Assembly (NCBI GenBank): GCA_964420035.1 | Contig: CAYQQR010000009.1 | Location: forward strand, 1-64,000 | Direction of reading: 5' to 3' | DNA: 64,000 bases | Source: CAYQQR01 sp964420035 | GTDB taxonomy: Bacteria > Bacteroidota > Bacteroidia > Bacteroidales > SM23-62 | Shown here: positions 48,842 to 57,349 of the stretch, one piece after another | Layout: each line of letters begins with the position of its first letter | Numbering within the stretch: position 1 is the stretch's first letter | Translations under genes and position numbers: made by a program | Notes under the pieces: model-generated | Databases searched by the model: none | What the model saw: only the letters and a program-made list of their open reading frames with translations | Told to the model about the DNA's origin: nothing

Positions 48842-49789
48842 ATGAATGAAGCACTTGTAAAAACAAATTTTCATTTCAAGAACCAGAAAGATGTCTATCA
48901 CGGAAAGGTCCGGGATGTATATAACATCAATGATGAATTTCTGGTTATGGTCGTTAGCGACCGTATATCTGCCTTTGATATCGTCCTGCCCAGGGGAATT
49001 CCTTTTAAAGGTCAGGTGCTGAACCAGATAGCCAATAAATTTCTGGATGCCACCAAAGATATTGTTCCCAACTGGAAACTGGCATCACCCGATCCGATGG
49101 TCATGGTGGGTCATTATGCCAAACCTTATAAGGTAGAAATGGTGATCCGGGCTTATCTGACAGGACATGCATGGAGGGAATACCGTTCGGGAAAAAGATC
49201 ACTTTGCGGTGTGCCCTTGCCGGAAAACCTGGATGAGCATGATCGATTGCCCGAACTCATACTCACACCGACCACCAAGGCAGAAACCGGGCATGATGAG
49301 GATATCAGCCGGGACGAGATTCTGGATCAGGGCCTGGTACCTGAAGAGGATTACCTCCAGTTGGAATCCTATACCCGAAAATTATTCGAACGGGGAACCC
49401 AAATGGCCGCAGATAAGGGATTGATCCTCGTGGATACCAAATATGAATTTGGCAAAAAAGATGGTACAATTTATTTGATCGATGAGATACATACACCCGA
49501 TTCTTCGCGTTATTTTTATAAAGACGGTTACGAGGATCGTCAGGAGCGAGGCGAACAACAAAAACAACTTTCAAAGGAATTTGTGCGCCAGTGGCTGATC
49601 GAACGGGATTTTCAGGGTAAGGAAGGCCAGGTGGTTCCTGAAATGCCGGATGATTTCATTCAGAGTGTCTCGGAAAGATACATTGAGTTGTATGAAAAAA
49701 TTACGGGTGAGAGCTTTCAGAAAGAGGATACCTCGGATATTCAAGCAAGAATTGAAAGAAACATAAATAATTATTTACAAAGCTTATAG
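48842..49789 (+). CDS. purC: SAICAR synthetase PurC
   Basis: A 315-residue enzyme that joins aspartate to CAIR in purine synthesis. It has GKVRDVYNINDEFLVMVVSDRISAFD (near residue 20), the long family insert typical of the yeast/Bacteroidota form, AYLTGHAWREYRSGK (near 107), TPTTKAETGHDEDIS (near 141), and LILVDTKYEFGKKDG..LIDEIHTPDSSR (near 196), where the catalytic Asp-Glu pair is found. It is longer than the E. coli enzyme (237) and matches the longer group. It follows phoH by 18 bp and is followed 7 bp later by the LysM gene. Confidence 0.94.
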   Translation: MNEALVKTNFHFKNQKDVYHGKVRDVYNINDEFLVMVVSDRISAFDIVLPRGIPFKGQVLNQIANKFLDATKDIVPNWKLASPDPMVMVGHYAKPYKVEMVIRAYLTGHAWREYRSGKRSLCGVPLPENLDEHDRLPELILTPTTKAETGHDEDISRDEILDQGLVPEEDYLQLESYTRKLFERGTQMAADKGLILVDTKYEFGKKDGTIYLIDEIHTPDSSRYFYKDGYEDRQERGEQQKQLSKEFVRQWLIERDFQGKEGQVVPEMPDDFIQSVSERYIELYEKITGESFQKEDTSDIQARIERNINNYLQSL

Positions 49790-49796
49790 CTGATAA

Positions 49797-51788
49797 ATGC
49801 TTTGCCGCTCCTTCCTCATATTGGTCATCTTATTGAAAATGGCCCAATTGACCTGTGCTCAGGAGCCGGATAAACCACCGGTCAAAAAATCTGAGAATAA
49901 GGTTATACTGGAAGGGAAAGTTTATTACATCCATATCGTTCAGGAGGGACAGACCCTTTATTCCATTGCAAGGGCATATGGAGTTACAGAAAGAGATATC
50001 GTTCTTGAGAATCCGGATGCTTTTGCAGGACTGCGAACCGGTCAGGTCCTTAAAATACCTGAAGAGTCTGTCGTTGAGGAAGTTGAGATTAAGCCTTCCG
50101 AGAAATACCTTTACCACGTTATCAAACAAGGAGAGACCCTTTATTTTCTTTCGAGAAAATACGGGATTCCGGTCGGGACGATAGAAGAACATAACCCCGA
50201 GGTAAAATACAGTGATCTGCAAATCGACCAGGTCATCCGTATCCCACGGATCAGACAGGATACGATAAAGACCCCGGCAGACAGTACTCCCCAACCCGAT
50301 TCAACACAGTACGAACAGCATTTTGTTAAGCCGGGACAAACCCTTTTCTCCATTTCCGGAAAATACGGGGTTTCCATTGAGGACCTTATCGCTGTAAACC
50401 CAAGTTTGCAGGAAAAAGAGCTTCAATCCGGTCAATGGATCAATATTCCGGTTCCATTGATATATGAGTCGCCTGCTGATTCAATGCTTGCGGGAATACT
50501 CCCCGGAGATTCCATCCAAATCCACGAACTGCCCGAATATGATCCCCTGAGCTTTGAAATTATGGAAAGAAAGGTGGATTGCCAGCCTTTGGAGGGCAAA
50601 CGGCGCTATCTGAACAGGGAATACAATATTGCCCTTCTGTTGCCCCTGATGATCGAGTCAAATGAGATGCGGGATACCCTGTTCACCAGGGAACAAGATA
50701 AAAGCAACCGGGAGAACGTACAAGCCTATTCACTATTGGATCCCAGGAGTGTCAATGCCATAGAATTCTATGAGGGCTTTTTGCTCGCGATCGATAGCAT
50801 AAAGAAAAAGGGCTTGAATATTAACCTCCATGTTTTTGATACAGAAAGAAGTCCGCAAAACGTGCGGGCAATCCTTTCTAAACCGGATATGACTGACATG
50901 GATCTAATCGTGGGGCCCTTCTATTCCTTTAATGTGGAGATTGTTACAGGTTTTGCCCTGTTTCATCACATCCCCATGGTAAGCCCGGTTTCAACCGACA
51001 GGCAGTTCATCAATGGAAATCCTTACGTTTTTCAGTTTTGTCCCTCGGAGATTATCGAGACCAAAGCTGCGGCAGAATTTTTGAAAAACCAGGCCGATAA
51101 GAACATCCTTATCATCTATTCGGGCGATTCTGCTGAATTGGATATAATCAGGCGCTATAAGGCCGAGATCCTTAAATCAATGATATTCCAAAGGCCCCTG
51201 GAACAAATCGCCTTCAGTACTGTAATCGCCAATGATACCTCAGAGGTGGACCTGTCTGAATATCTAACCAAGGACAAGGCCAACCTGGTCCTTATCCCTT
51301 CAAGCAGCGAGCCTTATGTAAGCACGATAATGGCCCGGCTAAATTTCCAGGAGCTGGATTATGATATCACCGTATTTGGTCTGCCGGCCTGGGTAAACTT
51401 CATAAACATAGACCTGGACTATTTTCACAGGCTCAAGGCCCATTATTTGACCCCATTTTATTTTAAACCAGGGGATAAAGAGCTCTGGCCCTTTATGGAT
51501 AAGACCAGAACGCTGCTGGATCATATTGCCTACAGAACTACGACCAAAGGCTATAATTTTTTATATCTGGGATTTGATGTCGGTTACCTTTTCCTTGATG
51601 CCTTTATCCGATATGGAGAACATATGCATCACTGTTTCGAAAGGCAAGGCATGAAATTGTTGTTATCCGATTATCACTTTGAACGGGGCAATCCTTTCAG
51701 CGGCTATGAAAACAAGTCCATTCAGTTCGTTGCTTATGATACCGACTTCATGATAAGGGTTATCCCCGCCAGGGATTACAGGTACTGA
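49797..51788 (+). CDS. LysM repeat protein with receptor-ligand-binding-like domain
   Basis: A 663-residue secreted protein: signal peptide to about residue 21 (LTCAQEP), three LysM repeats (about 45-90, 106-150 and 172-218; each with the G(Q/E)TL(Y/F).(I/L)S or A..YG pattern), a linker, and from about 275 a type-1 periplasmic-binding or receptor-like domain: YNIALLLPLMIESNEMRD, FYEGFLLAIDSIKKKGLNINLHVFDTERSPQNVRAIL, DLIVGPFYSFNVEIVTGFA. The LysM repeats bind peptidoglycan, fixing a sensing or binding domain at the wall. The ligand is unknown. It overlaps the convergent photolyase by 13 bp. Confidence 0.87.
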   Translation: MLCRSFLILVILLKMAQLTCAQEPDKPPVKKSENKVILEGKVYYIHIVQEGQTLYSIARAYGVTERDIVLENPDAFAGLRTGQVLKIPEESVVEEVEIKPSEKYLYHVIKQGETLYFLSRKYGIPVGTIEEHNPEVKYSDLQIDQVIRIPRIRQDTIKTPADSTPQPDSTQYEQHFVKPGQTLFSISGKYGVSIEDLIAVNPSLQEKELQSGQWINIPVPLIYESPADSMLAGILPGDSIQIHELPEYDPLSFEIMERKVDCQPLEGKRRYLNREYNIALLLPLMIESNEMRDTLFTREQDKSNRENVQAYSLLDPRSVNAIEFYEGFLLAIDSIKKKGLNINLHVFDTERSPQNVRAILSKPDMTDMDLIVGPFYSFNVEIVTGFALFHHIPMVSPVSTDRQFINGNPYVFQFCPSEIIETKAAAEFLKNQADKNILIIYSGDSAELDIIRRYKAEILKSMIFQRPLEQIAFSTVIANDTSEVDLSEYLTKDKANLVLIPSSSEPYVSTIMARLNFQELDYDITVFGLPAWVNFINIDLDYFHRLKAHYLTPFYFKPGDKELWPFMDKTRTLLDHIAYRTTTKGYNFLYLGFDVGYLFLDAFIRYGEHMHHCFERQGMKLLLSDYHFERGNPFSGYENKSIQFVAYDTDFMIRVIPARDYRY

Positions 51789-53113
51789 TCGATATAGCGT
51801 TTCACATCAAATTTCCGCTTGCAACCCTTATAACTCATATAACGGATCTTGCCGAAGACGGGCCGCTTGCTCCATGCCCGGTCATGAACGCCTCCGATCG
51901 ACCATGCACATCCAACGTAACCGTTGGGATCCCTTCCGTCGAGTTCATATTTGTCATTCAGATAAATGCTAAAGGACAGGGCATCCTCGGGTGTCGGGGT
52001 CCATTCCAGTATCTTCTTGGCCCAATACATACGCGTGTAGCCATGCATTTTACCGGTTTTTATCATTTGAAGCTGGGCCGCGTTCCACAAAGGGTCATGC
52101 GTTTTGCCCTCTTCGAATTCATGACGTTCATAAAGGTATTCCCGCTCATCTTTTCGATGCTCATTCAGGGAGTTTCGTGCCCAATCCGGGAATCCTTTGA
52201 AATTGTCATAATCAGGATTATAGAAACAGAAATTATCCGACAATTCCCGCCGGATGATCAATTCCTCAAGGAAGGCATCGACCGCTTCCTGATCCTGCCC
52301 GCTTTTAATGACCTCAATGGTAATCCTTTGTGCTGAGATCTGGCCGAAATGGAGGTAAGGCGACAGATGGGATGCCGCATCCCGGTTGGGATCATTCCTC
52401 TGATCCCGGTATTTTGAAAGCCGGTTGTGAATGAAATCCTCCAGCTGTTTTTGCGCTGCGGCTTCACCCGGAATTAACCAATCCACTTCAGGGACCGATT
52501 CGTCCGCTTTGAGGCCGGAACGAACCTGATCCCAATCAACTTTCTCATTCTGATTTGCACCGGAGCTACGGGAAGGAAGTTCCGGAAACGCATCCAGAAA
52601 ATATTCCAGTTTGCGTTTTATCTTGGGCCGGATGGTGTAGGCTGCGAATTCTGTTTTGTCCGATGTTGTTCTGGCAGGGACGATGTTATGACTGTCCACT
52701 TCATAGAGGGGAATCTCTAAGTGATCCCCTATCTCTTTTTTCCAGGCCCTTTTGATCTTTAAAGGATCAAAGTCACACACCAGGGCTGCACAATCAACAG
52801 AATTCAGAAAATCGGGCAATACTTCGCCAGGTTCACCCTGCAAAAGGAAAAAGGGGATATTGCGGTCCACGAGTTTTAATTCGACTTCCTGTAATCCCTG
52901 AAGCATGAACCCGTATTGCCGCATAGCAGCCCCCTGGAATTCAGGGACCAGGATAAAGACCACACCCAGCTTCATTTGGTTTTCTTTGGCCAGTTGACTG
53001 GCAAAGACCAGGCTCCAGTTGTCCTGTACCCGCTGATCACGGCTCATCCAGTAAAGAATAATTTCACCTTTTAATCGGCCTTCTTTAAGTAGTCGTACAC
53101 GTTCCGGTATCAT
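51776..53113 (-). CDS. Class II CPD photolyase
   Basis: A 445-residue flavoprotein of the class II photolyase group: IILYWMSRDQRVQDNWSLV near residue 18 (the class II start), an alpha/beta photolyase domain, and an FAD-binding helical domain with SHLSPYLHFGQISAQRI (near 246), ELIIRRELSDNFCFYNPDYD (near 285) and TGKMHGYTRMYWAKKILEW, DGRDPNGYVGCAWSIGG (near 400). It uses light to split cyclobutane pyrimidine dimers. The motif W-K-K/YW..W near the end that binds DNA lesions is present. The gene overlaps the downstream LysM protein by 13 bp and its start overlaps the cotransporter gene by 4 bp (ATGA). Confidence 0.94.
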   Translation of the reverse strand: MIPERVRLLKEGRLKGEIILYWMSRDQRVQDNWSLVFASQLAKENQMKLGVVFILVPEFQGAAMRQYGFMLQGLQEVELKLVDRNIPFFLLQGEPGEVLPDFLNSVDCAALVCDFDPLKIKRAWKKEIGDHLEIPLYEVDSHNIVPARTTSDKTEFAAYTIRPKIKRKLEYFLDAFPELPSRSSGANQNEKVDWDQVRSGLKADESVPEVDWLIPGEAAAQKQLEDFIHNRLSKYRDQRNDPNRDAASHLSPYLHFGQISAQRITIEVIKSGQDQEAVDAFLEELIIRRELSDNFCFYNPDYDNFKGFPDWARNSLNEHRKDEREYLYERHEFEEGKTHDPLWNAAQLQMIKTGKMHGYTRMYWAKKILEWTPTPEDALSFSIYLNDKYELDGRDPNGYVGCAWSIGGVHDRAWSKRPVFGKIRYMSYKGCKRKFDVKRYIDQYL

Positions 53114-55323
53114 GAAATCTCCTTTTTGTCCCGGGCATTGACAAATGCCACTTCACCCATATCCTCATATCCCAGAAAAATATCCTTACCCCTGTGTTTG
53201 ATCTGATCGGTGTGAAAGCCAATCATCACCAGGCCGGCATCCCGGGAGTGCTGAAGGATCAATTGCCTGGGCGCCTTGTTTTCCCGGATAGGAATCAGTT
53301 GAATATTATGTTCGGCCACGGGTAAGCGGCCGTTCCGGATGGTTTCGAGCAGGGCTTCGCGGGTTTCTTTTTCCTTACCGGCCTGGCAGATCTCGATAAT
53401 CTTGATTTCTCCGCTTTTCCAGTCCTTGTGACCGGATATGATATATCCTATCAGGATCATCAGGTTGGCATTGTATACATCGGTGCTTTTGATCCAAATG
53501 TGTATTCCTTGTTCGTAATTTATTTCACGATCGGAACTGCCCAGGATACATACATCCAGATTGGCCGCGGTGGCCAGGGCAAAATTGTCGACGATCTGCT
53601 CCAGATTGGTGGCATTTGATTTATCGAATTCAAACACCACCATATTGTTTTCCATTCCTGAGATGCCCGGAAGCTGGACAATCTGGGCAATTGCAGAGGT
53701 GTAGGAGGGAGAGATAAGGGTATCAACATATACATTACTCTCCCGGGAATGGGTAAGCTTGATCAGTTGATCCAGGGTTTGTGCGGCTTCCTCCTGCATT
53801 TTCCGGGAGTAATAGCCCTGGATGAGGTGAATATAGGTGGCAAAGCCATATTTTTCTGCCACCCAATCCAGAAAGCGTATGGCGTTTTGCCTTAAAAAAC
53901 TGTCGCTTGAAACGGAAACGATGGAAGGACGCCAGCGGGAACTGATGTCGGCTCTCTTGGACTTCTGTATGTAGATGGATAAGTTCCTGTTTATCTGGAA
54001 GAGTGCATTTTCAAATATAATCTGAATACCCGCCCGCTCCTTGTGTTTATGAGCGATGTAAATATAGAGGAGGATCATCAATACGATTGCCAGGAAGGCG
54101 TAAAAAGGATTCATCAGGAACATCAGGAAAAAACACATGATAAAACCAGACAGGGAAAAATACCACCGGCTTCTGAAGGTGGGCCGGTATGCGGGATCGG
54201 ATCCGAAATGGTAAAGAAAAGAGATCAGGCAAAGGGACCCGTAGGTCACCATAAAGAACATCGATATGATGCGGGCGACGGCATCGACACTGCCCAGGGC
54301 AACAAAAACAATGGCAATCAAAGAGGTTATAAGTGTGGCGTTAAATGGTTCGTTGGTCGGGCCTTTTCCTCTTGAAAGAAATCTGTTCATTCCTGCCGTC
54401 GGCAGCGAATTATCCCCAGCTAGTGCCTGCAATGTCCTTGGTGCTACCAGGATGGAACCTATGGCCGATGAAATGGTGGATGCAGCAAGTCCGACGGGAA
54501 TAATGAACTTGCCCCCCAGGGCAATCTTTGCCATAATGAGTTGCTCGCCGCGCAGGTCTTCCGGACTGGCTGAAACAGCAAGCTTCCAGATAATGAATAT
54601 GTAAGTGATCATTCCAATAAACGTGGCCAGTATTGTACCGAGGGGAATGGATTTACCGGGATTTTTGAGATCCCCGGAAAGACCAACACCGGCAGTCATG
54701 CCCGTAAATCCCGGAAAGATGATGGCAAATACCAGGAAGAAATCCGATAAACGGTCGCGGGAAATGCTAAACAGGCTGGTTTCATGGGTAACTTGATAAT
54801 CGGTTTTCCCCAGGAAAAATAAGGTCAGTGATATTACCAGGAGGGATACAACGATATAGAGCATCTTGACACCCATGGATGCACCCCGGGTCAGGATGAC
54901 GATGCCCAGGAGGAGCATGGCAGGCAGGGAGATCACCTGGCGGGGAAGCATGATTCCTAAATATTCCCCGGCCCACTGAAAGACAAAACTGAAGGCTTCG
55001 GTAAAGGCAATAACATAAAAAGCGACACTGATGGCCTGGGAAAAGTACAGGGAGATTCCAACGGTTGCACCTATGTTGAGCCCAAAGGAACGGGAAACAA
55101 TGAAATACTCTCCACCGCCTTCCACTTTCTGATTGGTTGCAATCTCCGACAAGGCAAGTGCCGTGGGAATGGTAACCAGGTGACCCAGGAAAATGATCAG
55201 TAAAACGCCGACAAAACCGACCGTGCCGACAGCATAACCGAAACGCAGAAATAGGATGGCGCCAAGGATGGTTGAAATAGCGGTCAGAAAGACCGGTGCT
55301 GTTCCGAATGATTTCTTCGACAT
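53110..55323 (-). CDS. Bacterial cation-chloride cotransporter (SLC12-like) homologue
   Basis: A 737-residue APC-superfamily carrier. About 12 membrane helices span residues 10-430, followed by a 300-residue cytoplasmic domain (about 440-737). The transport core resembles NKCC/KCC proteins more than amino-acid permeases: ISTILGAILFLRFGYAVGTVG, LSEIATNQKVEGGGEYFIVSRSFG (near 58), FAIIFPGFTGMTAGVGLSGDLKNPGKSIP (near 195), and SSAIGSILVAPRTLQALAGDN (near 285). The C-terminal domain (SRWRPSIVSVSSDSFLRQ, LIQGYYSRKMQEEA, NLMILIGYIIS) resembles the regulatory domain of eukaryotic and archaeal (Methanosarcina) members. Electroneutral Na/K/Cl transport is inferred, as no ion-site residues were verified. 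A link to photolyase is only overlap (ATGA). Confidence 0.82.
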   Translation of the reverse strand: MSKKSFGTAPVFLTAISTILGAILFLRFGYAVGTVGFVGVLLIIFLGHLVTIPTALALSEIATNQKVEGGGEYFIVSRSFGLNIGATVGISLYFSQAISVAFYVIAFTEAFSFVFQWAGEYLGIMLPRQVISLPAMLLLGIVILTRGASMGVKMLYIVVSLLVISLTLFFLGKTDYQVTHETSLFSISRDRLSDFFLVFAIIFPGFTGMTAGVGLSGDLKNPGKSIPLGTILATFIGMITYIFIIWKLAVSASPEDLRGEQLIMAKIALGGKFIIPVGLAASTISSAIGSILVAPRTLQALAGDNSLPTAGMNRFLSRGKGPTNEPFNATLITSLIAIVFVALGSVDAVARIISMFFMVTYGSLCLISFLYHFGSDPAYRPTFRSRWYFSLSGFIMCFFLMFLMNPFYAFLAIVLMILLYIYIAHKHKERAGIQIIFENALFQINRNLSIYIQKSKRADISSRWRPSIVSVSSDSFLRQNAIRFLDWVAEKYGFATYIHLIQGYYSRKMQEEAAQTLDQLIKLTHSRESNVYVDTLISPSYTSAIAQIVQLPGISGMENNMVVFEFDKSNATNLEQIVDNFALATAANLDVCILGSSDREINYEQGIHIWIKSTDVYNANLMILIGYIISGHKDWKSGEIKIIEICQAGKEKETREALLETIRNGRLPVAEHNIQLIPIRENKAPRQLILQHSRDAGLVMIGFHTDQIKHRGKDIFLGYEDMGEVAFVNARDKKEIS

Positions 55324-55435
55324 GCTTACATTGATTACTGATAAAAATATATAATATATCGCGGGAAATAACGGTCAGGAAAGAATATTTTATACAGATA
55401 ATATTATTTTCGTGAATTCTTTAAAACCCCTTGCT

Positions 55436-56347
55436 ATGGCGTTCCTTACCAGAGAAAAATTGTTTTCCGCCCGGTGGTTCAGGACTTATTTATTGATCAT
55501 GACCGGTTCTTTTATCCTGGCCTCAGGTTTCGTGTTTTTTATCACCCCGCATAAGATCGTCCCGGGCGGAGTGTATGGTATCAGTATTGTCATTCATTAT
55601 GTGACCGAGGGATTATTCAGCTTTGCGCCCAAAGGTTTTCCCATAGGTTTAATGGGCCTGATTCTGAATGTTCCCCTGACGATAATGGGTATCCGGATTC
55701 TCGGTCCGCGCTTTGGCGTTAAAACCATTACCGGATTTATACTTACATCGGCCTTTATCGATCTTATTACCCTCTGGTGGGGAAACCGGCCTCTGGCTGA
55801 AGGCGATCCACTCCTGTCTTCCATTTTTGGAGGGGTCCTCATCGGTTTAGGACTGGGCCTGATCTTTAGAAGTAAAGCCACCAGCGGCGGCTCCGACATC
55901 ATAGCCATGGTTATTTCCAAATATACCCGCGCACCCGTAGGTCAAACCCTCATTCTTGTCGATTCTATAATTGTGCTCATCGGGCTCATTGTTTTCAAAG
56001 ACTGGAAGATCCCGCTTTATTCATGGCTGGTTATCTACATTAGCGGCAGAGTTATTGATACCACCTTACAGGGAATTCATTATGACAAAGCCCTTTTTAT
56101 TGTTTCCGATTATTATGAAACCATACGGGATAAGCTTATCAGGGACCTGGACCGGGGAGGAACCCTGATCAATGCCCAGGGCATGTGGGAAGGTAAGGAA
56201 CGGAAGATCATCTTCACCAACGTGAACAGGAGGGAACTGGCCATATTGCAGGAATTTATCCGTGAAGTGGATCAAAAGGCTTTCATGACCGTCATTGATG
56301 CCAGCGAGGTGATTGGTCTGGGATTCAAACCCCTGGAAGAGAAATAG
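55436..56347 (+). CDS. YitT family membrane protein (DUF2179)
   Basis: About 303 residues from the ATG at 55436; an in-frame GTG at 55412 is rejected because it lies next to the promoter-like TATTTTCG (55405-55412). About five to six membrane helices lie in residues 15-190 (FRTYLLIMTGSFILASGFVFF, IVPGGVYGISIVIHY with the YitT GG pattern, VLIGLGLGLIFRSKATSGGSDIIAM). A cytoplasmic DUF2179 domain follows at the end (about 205-300; LIRDLDRGGTLINAQGMWEGKERKII, AFMTVIDASEVIG). The function is not established. The stop abuts the convergent porP stop with no spacer. Confidence 0.88.
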   Translation: MAFLTREKLFSARWFRTYLLIMTGSFILASGFVFFITPHKIVPGGVYGISIVIHYVTEGLFSFAPKGFPIGLMGLILNVPLTIMGIRILGPRFGVKTITGFILTSAFIDLITLWWGNRPLAEGDPLLSSIFGGVLIGLGLGLIFRSKATSGGSDIIAMVISKYTRAPVGQTLILVDSIIVLIGLIVFKDWKIPLYSWLVIYISGRVIDTTLQGIHYDKALFIVSDYYETIRDKLIRDLDRGGTLINAQGMWEGKERKIIFTNVNRRELAILQEFIREVDQKAFMTVIDASEVIGLGFKPLEEK

Positions 56348-57346
56348 TTATTCTTCAATATCGGAAATATCGGGTCGCACCCACCGTTTTCTGCGCACAT
56401 TTGTTTCTCCAAGTTTGATACCAACCATAAGCTCATGTGCACCGCCCGCGTAATTACGTATTTCATTCAGGGAAGCATCATAGGCATAGCCGAAATAGAG
56501 AGCATCCACTGAGACCCCGGCCATGGTCACAAAGGTATTGTTCGTGCGGTAGGAAATGCCTAACCAGTAATCACGTTGGTAGAATAAGCGGGTATTGATA
56601 TCCACCTGAACAGTATTGGCTGTAAATTTGGTCAGCATAGAAGGTTCCAGGACCAGGGATCCGGACAAGCTAAATTTATACCCTGCCGTCAGATTTATAT
56701 GACGAAGGGTCTTGTAGTTTTCAAATTTTTCTTTGCCTAACTTCAGGTTCGAACCGAAAACTTCCATAACGGATAATCCGGCATAAAACTTATTTGCATA
56801 CAGGTAAACTCCGAAATTAGCATCCGGCACAAAGAACGCGTGCCGGTTGGACATCAGCAATGGATCATTTTCCTGGTAAATTTCAGTATCCCCCGCATCC
56901 AGTTTATACTGATAGGCTGATCCTGAAATACCGAAAGATAACTGGGTAAGGTTATTCAACCGGAGGTGATAGGCATAAGTGAGCTGCAGGCCGGTGCGGC
57001 TCACGATACCGTTCCGGTCGTTGTAGACCATACCACCCAGACCAACATTACCACTCCTGCTTTTACGTTCCGGTTTTTTTTGAACTTTCCGCAGTTTAAA
57101 AATATAGCTGTCTTCCAGTATGCGGGTCTGGGCACTAAACATTATGGTGCGCGGTGCATTGATGAATCCAGGGTACTGCTGCCGGGCCGTCAGATTGAAG
57201 ATAGTATATCCATTCTGTCCTGCATAAGCCGGATTTACAAGGAACTTATTCATCATATACTGGCTGAACATGGGCATCTGCTGGCTCCATCCCATGCCAT
57301 TTGCCAAAAGGAAAAAACTAAAGACGCAATACAATATTCTCTTCAT
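56348..57346 (-). CDS. Type IX secretion-associated PorP/SprF family membrane protein
   Basis: A 332-residue outer-membrane protein: signal peptide (LLANGMGWSQQ, about 1-22), then the PorP/SprF core: PMFSQYMMNKFLVNPAYAG at residues 24-42 (the conserved SQYM.N....NPA.AG motif), RQQYPGFINAPRTIMFSAQT (near 51), FGISGSAYQYKLD, then alternating barrel-like strands to the end. Such proteins are needed to export or anchor particular type IX cargos with type B C-terminal domains. It begins 3 bp after the 1511-residue adhesin on the same strand, making a cargo-partner operon. Its stop abuts that of the YitT gene. Confidence 0.92.
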   Translation of the reverse strand: MKRILYCVFSFFLLANGMGWSQQMPMFSQYMMNKFLVNPAYAGQNGYTIFNLTARQQYPGFINAPRTIMFSAQTRILEDSYIFKLRKVQKKPERKSRSGNVGLGGMVYNDRNGIVSRTGLQLTYAYHLRLNNLTQLSFGISGSAYQYKLDAGDTEIYQENDPLLMSNRHAFFVPDANFGVYLYANKFYAGLSVMEVFGSNLKLGKEKFENYKTLRHINLTAGYKFSLSGSLVLEPSMLTKFTANTVQVDINTRLFYQRDYWLGISYRTNNTFVTMAGVSVDALYFGYAYDASLNEIRNYAGGAHELMVGIKLGETNVRRKRWVRPDISDIEE

Positions 57347-57349
57347 GCC

